From Lachnospiraceae bacterium JC7 (GTDB lineage: Bacteria; Bacillota; Clostridia; Lachnospirales; Lachnospiraceae): a DNA stretch of 64,000 nt. The stretch is taken from assembly GCA_000513555.1 (NCBI GenBank), contig ALYD01000011.1, positions 35,579 to 99,578 of the forward strand, written 5' to 3'. The notes beneath the pieces are model-generated. The model saw nothing but the letters and a program-made list of their open reading frames with translations, was not told the origin of the DNA and ran no database searches. The position numbers and the translations under genes are program-made. The first letter of the stretch is position 1. Every line of letters starts with the position of its first letter. Shown piece after piece: positions 26,206-35,152 of the stretch.

Positions 26206-27321
26206 TCAAATCTCCTTCAGCGCTTTCACTATGGTGCCTCCGCCCACAACCAGATCTCCGTCATAGAGGACAACGGCCTGGCCGGTAGCCACAGCGCGCT
26301 CGGGTTCATCAAAGGTTACTCTCACCTGCCCTGTGAGTTCTCCCTTTTCATCCCGGAGTGCCTCTGCGGTGGCAGGCACTTCTTTTGCCTTATATCGGGT
26401 CTTTACGGTTACGCGTACAGGCCCATCCGGTTCATCAAAAGGGATCCAGTTAAAGTGATCCGCTATAAGAGCCCTGGAGTAGAGCGCGGGACCTGTTGTG
26501 AGGATGACCTCGTTCTTTTCCATGTCCTTTCCACAGACATACATGGGCTGTTTAAGGGCGAGTCCGAGGCCCTTTCTCTGGCCGACGGTGTAGCGGATGA
26601 TGCCTTTGTGGGTTCCCAAAACATTACCCTCTGTGTCGATGAAATTTCCGGGAGCAAAGCTTTTTCCGGTGTATCGCTCGATGAAATCACCGTAATCACC
26701 GTTCACAACAAAGCAGATGTCCTGAGAGTCGTGCTTGTGAGCATTGATAAAACCGTGCTTTTCCGCCTCGACCCGGACTTCATCCTTGGAGGCAAAGTTT
26801 CCCAGAGGGAACATGGTGTGGGCGAGCTGATCCTGATTCATGAAGTAAAGAACATAGCTCTGATCCTTTGCGAGATTTCGTGACTTTTTAAGAAGCCATC
26901 GTCCCGTATCGGGATCCTGCTCGATCCTTGCGTAGTGCCCTGTTACTATGAGGTCGCAGCCCAGAGCTTCCGCTCTGTGATAAAGCTTCTCGTGCTTCAT
27001 ATAACGGTTGCAGTCGATGCAGGGGTTGGGTGTTCCGCCGTTTTCATAGGTGTTTATAAAACGCTCGATTACCTGTTTGTCGAAGTCTTCCGTGAAATTA
27101 AAAACGTAGTATGGCATGCCGAGGCTGGTGGCTACCTGACGGGCATCCTCGGTGTCTTCAAGGGTACAGCAGGTATTGGCACGGCAATAGCCCACGTCCT
27201 CGTTATTGTATAGTTTCATGGTGACGCCGATGCAGTCGTAGCCCGCTTCTTTCATAAGGGCAGCCGCTACGGAACTGTCTACACCGCCGCTCATGGCGAT
27301 CAATGCTTTCTTGTTTTCCAT
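26206..27321 (-). CDS. mnmA: tRNA-specific 2-thiouridylase
   Basis: Cytoplasmic enzyme forming 2-thiouridine at wobble position 34 of Lys, Glu and Gln tRNAs. 371 residues of normal length. The PP-loop ATP site is ALIAMSGGVDSSVAAAL (about residues 6-22). The first catalytic Cys lies in GGTPNPCIDCNRYMK (about residue 100) and the second in SQDICFV (about residue 200). The C-terminal beta domain carries the GQAVVLYDGDLVVGGGTI motif. Single gene; no cysteine desulfurase is adjacent. Confidence 0.96.
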   Translation of the reverse strand: MENKKALIAMSGGVDSSVAAALMKEAGYDCIGVTMKLYNNEDVGYCRANTCCTLEDTEDARQVATSLGMPYYVFNFTEDFDKQVIERFINTYENGGTPNPCIDCNRYMKHEKLYHRAEALGCDLIVTGHYARIEQDPDTGRWLLKKSRNLAKDQSYVLYFMNQDQLAHTMFPLGNFASKDEVRVEAEKHGFINAHKHDSQDICFVVNGDYGDFIERYTGKSFAPGNFIDTEGNVLGTHKGIIRYTVGQRKGLGLALKQPMYVCGKDMEKNEVILTTGPALYSRALIADHFNWIPFDEPDGPVRVTVKTRYKAKEVPATAEALRDEKGELTGQVRVTFDEPERAVATGQAVVLYDGDLVVGGGTIVKALKEI

Positions 27322-27449
27322 TATCTTTCTTCCTAAAACAAATGATTTATGTGACTATAACATTACCTGACGGCCTTAGCAAGGGGACAAAAATAGGCAA
27401 TTTGTACGATTTTTAATGCTTTTTATGCGGAAATTAAGGATATTTCAAT

Positions 27450-27478
27450 TTGTATATGATATGTGATTGTGTTAGAAT
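27450..27478 (+). promoter_or_regulatory. Candidate rfbA promoter
   Basis: TTGTAT (27450-27455), 17-base spacer, TAGAAT (27473-27478). It precedes the dTDP-rhamnose genes. Confidence 0.6.
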
Positions 27479-27501
27479 TTGGAAAGTATGTAGACATATC
27501 A

Positions 27502-27514
27502 GGCATAGTATGCC
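27502..27514. promoter_or_regulatory. 13-base palindrome in the rfbA leader
   Basis: GGCATAGTATGCC is a perfect palindrome around a central G, about 16-28 bases after the presumed start of transcription. Possible operator; no regulator is identified. Confidence 0.4.
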
Positions 27515-27563
27515 CGTTTGAGTGAAGTTTAGAAAATCCTGCCTGATAACTAAAGGAGAAATT

Positions 27564-28454
27564 ATGAAGGGAATTATACTTGCCGGTGGATCCGGTACAA
27601 GATTATATCCGCTTACAAGAGTAACCTCCAAACAGTTACTTCCTATTTATGACAAACCGATGATCTATTATCCGTTGAGCGTTCTTATGAATGCCGGAAT
27701 CAGAGATATCCTGCTTATTTCCACACCGAGTGATACACCGAGATTCCAGGAGCTTCTGGGAGACGGAAGTCAGTTCGGTATAAATCTCGAATACAAGGTT
27801 CAGCCATCACCGGACGGACTTGCTCAGGCATTTATCCTTGGAGCAGATTTCATAGGTGATGATTCCGTTGCCATGATCCTCGGAGACAACATTTTCTCGG
27901 GACACGGATTCAAGAAGCTTCTTCGCAACGCGGCCTCAAAGAAGTCCGGCGCAACAGTTTTCGGATATTATGTTGACGATCCCGAGCGTTTCGGTATCGT
28001 TGAGTTCGACAAGACAGGAAAGGCCATCTCCATCGAGGAGAAGCCGGAGCATCCTAAGTCAAACTACTGTGTAACAGGTCTTTACTTCTACGATAACAAG
28101 GTAGTGGAGTATGCAAAGAACCTTAAGCCGTCAGCAAGAGGAGAGCTTGAGATCACAGATCTCAACCGTATCTATCTTGAGAACGGTGAGCTCGATGTAA
28201 CATTGCTGGGACAGGGTTTCACATGGCTCGATACAGGAACACATGATTCTCTTGTGGATGCCACAAATTTTGTATATACTATCGAGACTCATGAGCATCG
28301 TAAGATCGCCTGCCTTGAGGAGATCGCATACCTTAACGGATGGATCGACGAAGACAAGGTCAAGGAAGCTTACGAGATGTACAAGAAGAATGAGTATGGC
28401 CGTTATCTTAAGGATATACTTGACGGCAAGTATGTTGATAAGCTCACTGAGTAA
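27564..28454 (+). CDS. rfbA: Glucose-1-phosphate thymidylyltransferase
   Basis: First enzyme of dTDP-L-rhamnose synthesis, making dTDP-glucose from dTTP and glucose-1-phosphate. 296 residues from ATG 27564 (AAAGGAGAA just upstream). The nucleotidyl-transferase signature [22 protein letters not shown] stands at the N-terminus, with [13 protein letters not shown] and [10 protein letters not shown] further on. Length is typical of RmlA. It heads the rfbA-rfbB-rfbD series with gaps of 32 and 174 bases. Confidence 0.97.
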   Translation: MKGIILAGGSGTRLYPLTRVTSKQLLPIYDKPMIYYPLSVLMNAGIRDILLISTPSDTPRFQELLGDGSQFGINLEYKVQPSPDGLAQAFILGADFIGDDSVAMILGDNIFSGHGFKKLLRNAASKKSGATVFGYYVDDPERFGIVEFDKTGKAISIEEKPEHPKSNYCVTGLYFYDNKVVEYAKNLKPSARGELEITDLNRIYLENGELDVTLLGQGFTWLDTGTHDSLVDATNFVYTIETHEHRKIACLEEIAYLNGWIDEDKVKEAYEMYKKNEYGRYLKDILDGKYVDKLTE

Positions 28455-28486
28455 TTTTGAATCTTTACATTGAAAGGTAATTAAAC

Positions 28487-29521
28487 ATGAAATACATAGT
28501 AACAGGCGGCGCCGGATTTATCGGCGGCAACTTTATGCATTTTGCAGTAAATACATATCCTGATGATCAGTGGATCTGCCTTGATGCACTTACATATGCA
28601 GGAAATCTTGAGACACTTGCGCCACTTGAGGGCAAGCCAAACTACAAGTTTGTTAAGGGCGATATCGCAGACCGCGAGTTTGTTTTCAAGCTTTTCGAGA
28701 CAGAGAAGCCGGATGTTATCATTAACTTTGCAGCAGAGTCTCACGTAGACCGTTCTGTTTCTGACCCGGGTATCTTCTTAAAGACCAACGTTGGCGGAAC
28801 AGTGGCTCTTCTTGACGCATGTAAGGAGTACGGAATCAAGAGATATCATCAGGTATCGACTGATGAGGTTTACGGAGATCTTCCTCTTGACCGTCCTGAT
28901 CTCTTCTTTACAGAGGACAACAAGATCAAGGCATCTTCACCATATTCAGCATCAAAGGCATCAGCAGATCTTTTCGTTATGGCATACCACAGAACCTTCG
29001 GTATCCCTACAACTATTTCAAGATGCTCAAACAACTACGGACCATATCACTTCCCTGAGAAGCTTATTCCGCTGGTTATTTCAAGAGCACTCAATGACGA
29101 GAAGATCCCTGTATACGGAAACGGTGCCAATGTTCGTGACTGGCTTTATGTAACAGATCACTGTAAGGCTATCGATCTTATCGTTCGTAACGGAAAGGTA
29201 GGAGAGGTTTACAACATCGGCGGTCACAATGAGAGAACAAACCTTGAGGTCGTAAAGACCATTCTCAAGGCTCTCGGAAAGCCTGAGACACTTATCGAGT
29301 ACGTTAAGGACAGACCGGGTCATGACCAGAGATATGCTATGGATCCTACAAAGATGGAGACAGAGCTTTCGTGGAAGCCTGAGTATACATTTGATACAGG
29401 AATCCCTGTTACCATCGACTGGTATCTCAACAACAAGGAGTGGTGGGAGCACATCATTTCAGGTGAATATGAGAGCTACTTTGAGAAGATGTATGTAAAG
29501 GGCAAGGGTCTCAGCGACTGA
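28487..29521 (+). CDS. rfbB: dTDP-glucose 4,6-dehydratase
   Basis: Second enzyme of the dTDP-rhamnose route, oxidising, dehydrating and re-reducing dTDP-glucose to the 4-keto-6-deoxy sugar. 344 residues, extended SDR fold. The NAD site is IVTGGAGFIGGNF; the catalytic region has STDEVYGDLP (Thr-Asp-Glu) and PYSASKASAD (Tyr-x3-Lys). RWYDRP-like and RPGHDQRYAMD segments further support RmlB. A 3,5-epimerase gene is not next to it. Confidence 0.97.
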   Translation: MKYIVTGGAGFIGGNFMHFAVNTYPDDQWICLDALTYAGNLETLAPLEGKPNYKFVKGDIADREFVFKLFETEKPDVIINFAAESHVDRSVSDPGIFLKTNVGGTVALLDACKEYGIKRYHQVSTDEVYGDLPLDRPDLFFTEDNKIKASSPYSASKASADLFVMAYHRTFGIPTTISRCSNNYGPYHFPEKLIPLVISRALNDEKIPVYGNGANVRDWLYVTDHCKAIDLIVRNGKVGEVYNIGGHNERTNLEVVKTILKALGKPETLIEYVKDRPGHDQRYAMDPTKMETELSWKPEYTFDTGIPVTIDWYLNNKEWWEHIISGEYESYFEKMYVKGKGLSD

Positions 29522-29695
29522 TGCTGACCCTGACGTTTCGCTGGATGTTTTATATGGCTGAAAGAGCGGAACGATCCAGTGTTGATTTTTGACACTTTTA
29601 TCATAATATGAAAATGCGCCACTTTTGGGGGGCGCAGACAGAGTGAGGAGTAGATATTTTGCTCCTCATATCTTTTAACAGAAAGAGAGAATAAA
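29522..29695 (+). promoter_or_regulatory. Structured spacer between rfbB and rfbD
   Basis: 174-base gap that breaks an otherwise tight unit. It holds three potential hairpins: CTGGAT/ATCCAG (about 29531-29578), GCGCC/GGCGC (near 29617-29636) and GAGGAG/CTCCTC (near 29644-29667). T-runs are weak. Function unknown. Confidence 0.4.
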
Positions 29696-30619
29696 GTGAA
29701 AGTATTTGTTACCGGTGTCGGTGGTCAGCTTGGCCATGACGTTATGAATGAACTTGCAAAGAGAGGCTATGAGGGAATCGGTTCTGACCTTGCTCCTGTT
29801 TACAGCGGTATTCAGGATGACAGTGCAGTTACAAAGATGCCTTATGTTTCCATGGATATCACAGACCGCGAGCAGGTGGAGAGGGTTATCTCTGAGGCGG
29901 CTCCTGATGTTATCGTTCATTGTGCAGCGTGGACTGCTGTAGACCTTGCAGAGGATGAGGACAAGAAGGCGAAGGTTAAGGCAATTAACACCGATGGTGT
30001 ACAGAATATTGCGGATGTGGCAAAAAAGCTTGATGCCAAGATGATCTACATCTCAACAGACTATGTATTTGATGGTCAGGGCACAGAGCCATGGCAGCCG
30101 GACTGCAAGGATTATGCTCCCCTTAACTACTACGGTGAGACAAAGCTCGGCGGTGAGCTGGCTGTAGCCAACACTCTTGAGAAGTATTTCATTGTCCGTA
30201 TCGCGTGGGTATTCGGTCTTAACGGAAAGAATTTCATCAAGACCATGCTCAATGTGGGAAAAACTCACGATACAGTAAGAGTAGTAAACGATCAGATCGG
30301 TACTCCTACATATACACTCGATCTTTCAGTACTCCTTGTTGATATGCTGGAGACCGAGAAGTACGGATATTATCACGCTACAAACGAAGGCGGATATATC
30401 AGCTGGTATGATTTCACGAAGGAGATCTACCGTCAGGCCGGTTATCAGACAGAGGTACAGCCTGTAACAACTGAAGAATACGGTCTCAGTAAGGCGGCTC
30501 GTCCGTTCAATTCAAGACTCGATAAGTCGAAGCTTGTGGAGAATGGCTTCAAGCCACTTCCGACATGGCAGGACGCGCTTTCAAGATATCTTGAAGCCTT
30601 AAAGGATATTGAGGTCTGA
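29696..30619 (+). CDS. rfbD: dTDP-4-dehydrorhamnose reductase
   Basis: Last enzyme of dTDP-L-rhamnose synthesis, reducing dTDP-4-keto-L-rhamnose with NADPH. 307 residues starting at GTG 29696. It shows the NAD(P) site VFVTGVGGQLGHDVM, the typical HCAAWTAVDLAEDE segment, YISTDYVFDGQG, and the active-site YYGETKLGGE (Tyr-x3-Lys). IRPFNSRLDKSKL near the end is also RmlD-like. A terminator follows at 30635-30660. Confidence 0.96.
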   Translation: MKVFVTGVGGQLGHDVMNELAKRGYEGIGSDLAPVYSGIQDDSAVTKMPYVSMDITDREQVERVISEAAPDVIVHCAAWTAVDLAEDEDKKAKVKAINTDGVQNIADVAKKLDAKMIYISTDYVFDGQGTEPWQPDCKDYAPLNYYGETKLGGELAVANTLEKYFIVRIAWVFGLNGKNFIKTMLNVGKTHDTVRVVNDQIGTPTYTLDLSVLLVDMLETEKYGYYHATNEGGYISWYDFTKEIYRQAGYQTEVQPVTTEEYGLSKAARPFNSRLDKSKLVENGFKPLPTWQDALSRYLEALKDIEV

Positions 30620-30634
30620 GATAAAGAAAAGCAG

Positions 30635-30660
30635 GGACTGTCTTAGGACGGTCCTTTTTT
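30635..30660 (+). terminator. Rho-independent terminator
   Basis: GGACTGTC (30635-30642) pairs with GACGGTCC (30647-30654), one G-U pair, then T6. Ends the rfb unit. Confidence 0.85.
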
Positions 30661-30780
30661 GTAAAGGAATTGAGCCAAGGGGCTCTATTTATATGAAAGA
30701 CAGGCACTTTGGGAATGCTGACTTTTGATAGCGGCAATGAGAGATGCCGGTCTAAGATTTTATGGTGAACAGGAGTAACT

Positions 30781-32145
30781 ATGGGTAAATATTTTGGTAC
30801 AGACGGATATCGCGGTGAGGCTAATGTGAATCTTACTGCAGACAGTGCTTTCCGTGTGGGTAAATTTTTGGGATGGTACTATGGACAGGATAAGAAGGAA
30901 GGTGAGAGATGCCGTATCGTTATCGGTAAGGATACCCGTCGCTCAAGCTATATGTTCGAGTATGCTATAGCAGCAGGAATTACAGCAACAGGTGCGGATG
31001 CATATCTTCTTCATGTAACTACGACTCCTTCAGTTGCTTATGTTGCAAGATCCGAGGATTTTGACTGCGGTGTTATGATTTCTGCATCACACAATCCTTT
31101 CTATGATAACGGTCTTAAGGTCATCAACGGAAACGGTGAAAAGCTTGGAGAGGATGTTATCGAGAAGATCGAGGACTATCTTGACGGGGTAACACCTGAG
31201 GTTCCTCTTGCCACAAGAGACAATATCGGACGTACAGTGGATTTTGCAGCCGGAAGAAACCGCTATATCGGTTATCTTATTTCCCTTGCAACAAAGAGCT
31301 TTAAGGGTAAGAAGGTGGCGCTTGACTGTTCAAACGGTTCGGCATCATCCATCGCGAAATCTGTTTTTGACGCTCTCGGTGCAGACACACATGTTATTCA
31401 CAACGAACCAAACGGCATAAACATTAACGATAAGTGCGGCTCAACACATATCGAATCTCTTCAGCAGTTCGTTAAGGATGAGGGATGCGATGTGGGCTTT
31501 GCTTACGACGGAGACGCTGACAGATGTCTCGCTATCGATGAGGATGGAAATCTCATAGACGGTGACCAGATCATGTATGTCTGCGGATGCTACATGAAGG
31601 AAAAGGGTCAGCTTCAGGATGACACTATAGTGACTACTGTCATGTCCAATTTCGGACTTTACAAGGCTCTCGATGAGGTCGGCATAAAGTACGAGAAGAC
31701 CAAGGTAGGAGACAGATTTGTTTATGAGAATATGTCTCAGAACGGATTCTCTCTCGGGGGTGAGCAGTCAGGCCATATCATTTTCCTTAACCATGCCACG
31801 ACCGGTGACGGAATCCTGACATCCATCAAGGTCATGGAGACCATGCTGGCTAAGAAGAAATCACTTAAGGAGCTGGCGGCACCATTCACAGTATTTCCTC
31901 AGGTACTCAAGAACGTAAAGGTACTTGATAAGGAGACTGCCCAGAAGGATGAGGCGGTACTTGCTGCGGTAGATAAAGTGACAGCAGAGCTCGGAGCTGA
32001 CGGAAGAATACTTCTGAGAGCATCAGGAACAGAGCCTCTTGTAAGAGTGATGGTTGAGGCAGACACTGTTGAAAAGTGCGACAAGTATGTAGATCAGGTT
32101 ATAGATGTTATGAAAGAGAGGGGACTAGTCCTCGGCGTACAATAA
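30781..32145 (+). CDS. glmM: Phosphoglucosamine mutase-type phosphohexomutase
   Basis: Interconverts glucosamine-6-phosphate and glucosamine-1-phosphate on the way to UDP-GlcNAc. 454 residues. The N-terminal GKYFGTDGYRGEAN is the GlmM signature; the phosphoserine loop is MISASHNPFYDNG (about residue 102), the metal loop AYDGDADRCLA, and the sugar loop GGEQSGHI. The C-terminal RASGTEPLVRVMVE binds phosphate. Related phosphomanno- or phosphoglucomutases share this fold, but the opening motif favours GlmM. Its position after rfbABD suits supply of sugar phosphates for glycan synthesis. Confidence 0.88.
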   Translation: MGKYFGTDGYRGEANVNLTADSAFRVGKFLGWYYGQDKKEGERCRIVIGKDTRRSSYMFEYAIAAGITATGADAYLLHVTTTPSVAYVARSEDFDCGVMISASHNPFYDNGLKVINGNGEKLGEDVIEKIEDYLDGVTPEVPLATRDNIGRTVDFAAGRNRYIGYLISLATKSFKGKKVALDCSNGSASSIAKSVFDALGADTHVIHNEPNGININDKCGSTHIESLQQFVKDEGCDVGFAYDGDADRCLAIDEDGNLIDGDQIMYVCGCYMKEKGQLQDDTIVTTVMSNFGLYKALDEVGIKYEKTKVGDRFVYENMSQNGFSLGGEQSGHIIFLNHATTGDGILTSIKVMETMLAKKKSLKELAAPFTVFPQVLKNVKVLDKETAQKDEAVLAAVDKVTAELGADGRILLRASGTEPLVRVMVEADTVEKCDKYVDQVIDVMKERGLVLGVQ

Positions 32146-32299
32146 TAATATAATGAAAGAATGTGGGGAGCCTAAGGGCGGTAATCTATACATAGACTTC
32201 ACATGGTCAATGTCAGTGGGGCTTTTTATCTGACATGTGGCGTCGGCCAGTCGTAAAGCTAAATCAGGAAGGCTGGCGATCCGGGAAGGGAGATAGCAT
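32146..32299 (+). promoter_or_regulatory. Structured leader of leuA
   Basis: A TATAAT hexamer (32149-32154) begins this 154-base gap. Two hairpins follow: ATGTCAG/CTGACAT (about 32211-32237) around a loop containing GGGGCTTTTT, and GGCCAG/CTGGC (about 32247-32279). It could be an attenuator or only a leader. No T-box motif TGGTACC is present. Confidence 0.4.
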
Positions 32300-34051
32300 A
32301 TGTTGAATTACAAGCGTTACAAGAGATTTCCGGCATTTAAGTATCCGGAGAGAACATGGGTGGACAATGAGATTACAGAGGCACCTGTCTGGTGCTCTGT
32401 TGACCTTCGTGACGGTAACCAGGCACTAATTGATCCGATGAGTGTTGAAGAGAAGATAGAGTTCTTTCAGATGCTTGTGAAGCTTGGCTTCAAGGAGATC
32501 GAAGTCGGTTTTCCGGCAGCATCACAGATAGAGTATGATTTCCTTCGTCAGCTTATCGAGAGAAAGATGATTCCATCCGACGTAACTGTTCAGGTTCTTG
32601 TTCAGTGCCGTGCGGAGCAGCTTGAGAAGACCTTTGAGTGTCTTGAAGGCCTGGATAAAGCCATCGTTCATATTTACAATTCAACGTCTGTTCTTCAGAG
32701 AGATGTTGTCTTCAACAAGTCAAAGGAAGAGATCATTGACATCGCCCTTACAGGTACGGCTCTTGTGAAGAAGTATGCGAAGGATTTCCCGGGACATATC
32801 CGTCTTGAGTATTCCCCTGAGTCTTTCACGGGAACAGAGATGGACTATGCGGCAGATATCTGCAATGCTGTTCTCGATGCATGGGACTGCAGAGAGGGCA
32901 GAGAGGTTATCATCAACCTGCCATCAACTGTGGAGATGAACACTCCTAATGTGTATGCAGACCAGATCGAGTACATGTGCAATCATTTAAATCATCGTGA
33001 GCATGTTATAGTTTCCGTACATCCTCATAACGATCGAGGTGAGGGCGTTGCATCCACAGAGCTTGCCATGCTGGCGGGAGCTGACAGAGTTGAGGGTACT
33101 CTTTTCGGAAACGGAGAGAGAACCGGTAATGTAGACATTCTTACGGTTGCCTACAACATGTTCTCCCACGGAGTGGATCCGAAGCTTGACATTTCAGACA
33201 TTAACTCCATTAAGGAAGTCTATGAGAGATGCACCAAGATGACGGTTCCTCCGAGAGCGCCATATGCAGGAGCACTTGTTTTTACCGCGTTCTCGGGTTC
33301 ACATCAGGACGCTATCAACAAGGGCGTGCAGGCTATGAAGGATCGTCACTCAAAGATCTGGGAGGTGCCTTATCTTCCTATCGATCCTGCGGATATCGGA
33401 AGGATGTACGAGCCTATCGTCCGCATCAATTCCCAGTCAGGAAAGGGCGGCGTGGCTTTCGTTATGGATTCCCAGTTCGGCTACAAGCTTCCTAAGGGAA
33501 TGCAGAGAGAGTTTGCGGACTATATTCAGGCAGTTTCGGAAAAGGAAGGCGAGGTATCACCACAGGAGATCTTCGATATCTTCGATGCACGCTATATACA
33601 GACCAAGGAGCCTATGCACTTCAAGAATCTTCGTACAACAGATACGGAAAACGGAGAGGACAGCTTCACAACTCTTGCAAATGTCACATACATGAACCGC
33701 GGCGAGCTGAAGACCTTCGGAGGTGTGGGTAACGGACCTATCGATTCTGTTGTTTCAGGTCTCAATCAGGAACTCAACATCAAGTCCAAGGTCATCGATT
33801 ATCAGGAGCATGCTCTTGGTTCGGGATCCGGTGTAAAGGCTATTTCCTACATTCACCTTCTGGATGTTGAAACAGGAAAGACAAGCTATGGTGTGGGCGT
33901 TTCGTCCAATATCACACGTTCCTCCATCAGAGCTGTATTCAGCGCCGTGAACAGACTCTACTTCAAGGAAGAGGCTGAGGCCGCAGGCAGCAAGCGGGTG
34001 GAGATGCAGAGAGGCACCGAGAAGCCAAAGGGTCTTTTTGGAAATTCCTGA
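32300..34051 (+). CDS. leuA: 2-isopropylmalate synthase, long (type 2) form
   Basis: First committed step of leucine synthesis: acetyl-CoA plus 2-oxoisovalerate gives 2-isopropylmalate. 583 residues, GGGAGA ahead of ATG 32300. The N-terminus (FPERTW-like KYPERTWVDNEI, then VDLRDGNQALIDPM) is the type 2 form known from Actinobacteria and many Clostridia. Catalytic residues include the DLRDGNQ Asp-Arg and the metal-binding SVHPHNDRG. The C-terminal region (about residues 440-570) is the regulatory LeuA dimer domain that binds leucine. The product of ilvD, also in this window, is its substrate, but the genes are 24 kb apart. Confidence 0.95.
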   Translation: MLNYKRYKRFPAFKYPERTWVDNEITEAPVWCSVDLRDGNQALIDPMSVEEKIEFFQMLVKLGFKEIEVGFPAASQIEYDFLRQLIERKMIPSDVTVQVLVQCRAEQLEKTFECLEGLDKAIVHIYNSTSVLQRDVVFNKSKEEIIDIALTGTALVKKYAKDFPGHIRLEYSPESFTGTEMDYAADICNAVLDAWDCREGREVIINLPSTVEMNTPNVYADQIEYMCNHLNHREHVIVSVHPHNDRGEGVASTELAMLAGADRVEGTLFGNGERTGNVDILTVAYNMFSHGVDPKLDISDINSIKEVYERCTKMTVPPRAPYAGALVFTAFSGSHQDAINKGVQAMKDRHSKIWEVPYLPIDPADIGRMYEPIVRINSQSGKGGVAFVMDSQFGYKLPKGMQREFADYIQAVSEKEGEVSPQEIFDIFDARYIQTKEPMHFKNLRTTDTENGEDSFTTLANVTYMNRGELKTFGGVGNGPIDSVVSGLNQELNIKSKVIDYQEHALGSGSGVKAISYIHLLDVETGKTSYGVGVSSNITRSSIRAVFSAVNRLYFKEEAEAAGSKRVEMQRGTEKPKGLFGNS

Positions 34052-34115
34052 GCTAAAGAAAAGGGCTTTGGTATGGCTTAGGCACTAGACTTATACTGAT
34101 AATGCTTTATAATCT

Positions 34116-34160
34116 AAAAGGGCTCTCCCCGTTACGGGGAAGGGGCCCTTTAAAAATTTG
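34116..34160 (+). terminator. Rho-independent terminator after leuA
   Basis: AAAAGGGCT pairs with GGGCCCTTT around an inner CCCCGTTACGGGG hairpin, ending in A/T-rich sequence. Marks leuA as a separate unit from the glycosyltransferases. Confidence 0.8.
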
Positions 34161-34177
34161 AGGATAAATATTTAGCT

Positions 34178-35152
34178 ATGAATATTGTATATGCTTCTGA
34201 TGATGGATACTGTCAGCATATGGCGGTCTCCATTATTTCATTAATTGAACATAATAGGGAAGAGCAGCTTAATTTCCATATCCTTTCCGATGCTATCTCG
34301 GAAGAGAATAAGAGGAAGGTAAGGGAGATGGTGAAGCTTTATGGAAGAAAGGTCACATTTTATCCCATAGATCATCTCATGAAGGAGCTTAAGGATAAGA
34401 TATACGGTCTGGATACCGGAAGATTCAGGATAACCACATTGGCGAGACTTCTCATGGGATCCATACTTCCGGATTCTGTGACCAAGGCCCTCTATCTTGA
34501 TTGTGACACAGTGGTTCTCCGTAACCTCACGGGTTTCTACAATCTGAGACTTAATGACAGCATAGCGGCTATGGCGGCAGAACCGACCATATATCCTGAG
34601 GTAAAGGAGCTGGTGGGGCTCACAGAAGAAGATAACTACTATAATGCGGGAGTTATCCTTTTCAATCTTTCGGCATGGCGTATGGAGAACATGGAGCAGA
34701 ACTGTCTTGCATACTACAACACCATGGGCGGAAAGCTTCCGTTTAATGACCAGGATGTACTGAATTATGTATTGAAGGACAGGATCAAGAGAGTAGGACA
34801 GACCTATGATTTCATAACTAACTACTACTATTTCAGATACGGAAATCTGGTGGAAAAATCCTCTGCATATGCTGCGGGAGAATCCAGAGAGAGCTTCCAT
34901 CTTGCGAAGCATCATCCGCACATCGTTCACTTTGCATCGGATGAACGTCCGTGGAACAGAGGAAACTGGAATCATTACAGACGTGCCTATGATAAATATC
35001 TCAGACTCACTCCGTTTGCAGATGCAGAAAAGATAAAGGGAAAGGAATGTTACATGGCGGCATACCATCTCATGAATGTGGCTACATTTTTAGCCCCGAG
35101 GGTTCGTCAGTACATTTCGGATAAGTATTACAATGACAAAATTAAGAAATAA
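34178..35152 (+). CDS. Glycosyltransferase family 8 protein
   Basis: 324 residues, GT-A fold. The opening MNIVYASDDGYCQHMAVSI and the DxD motif in KALYLDCDTVVLRNL (about residue 110) identify GT8, a retaining family that includes galactosyl- and glucosyltransferases of LPS and capsule. YYNAGVILFNLSAWR and FNDQDVLNYVLKD are further GT8 landmarks. No clear ribosome site close to ATG 34178. It opens the main glycan run; its end overlaps the next gene by 20 bases. Confidence 0.92.
   Translation: MNIVYASDDGYCQHMAVSIISLIEHNREEQLNFHILSDAISEENKRKVREMVKLYGRKVTFYPIDHLMKELKDKIYGLDTGRFRITTLARLLMGSILPDSVTKALYLDCDTVVLRNLTGFYNLRLNDSIAAMAAEPTIYPEVKELVGLTEEDNYYNAGVILFNLSAWRMENMEQNCLAYYNTMGGKLPFNDQDVLNYVLKDRIKRVGQTYDFITNYYYFRYGNLVEKSSAYAAGESRESFHLAKHHPHIVHFASDERPWNRGNWNHYRRAYDKYLRLTPFADAEKIKGKECYMAAYHLMNVATFLAPRVRQYISDKYYNDKIKK

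Noticed and set aside
32153..32233. Small frame of 26 codons in the leuA leader, considered as a leader peptide
   Set aside because: It contains only two Leu codons and no ribosome site, so it does not support classical leucine attenuation.
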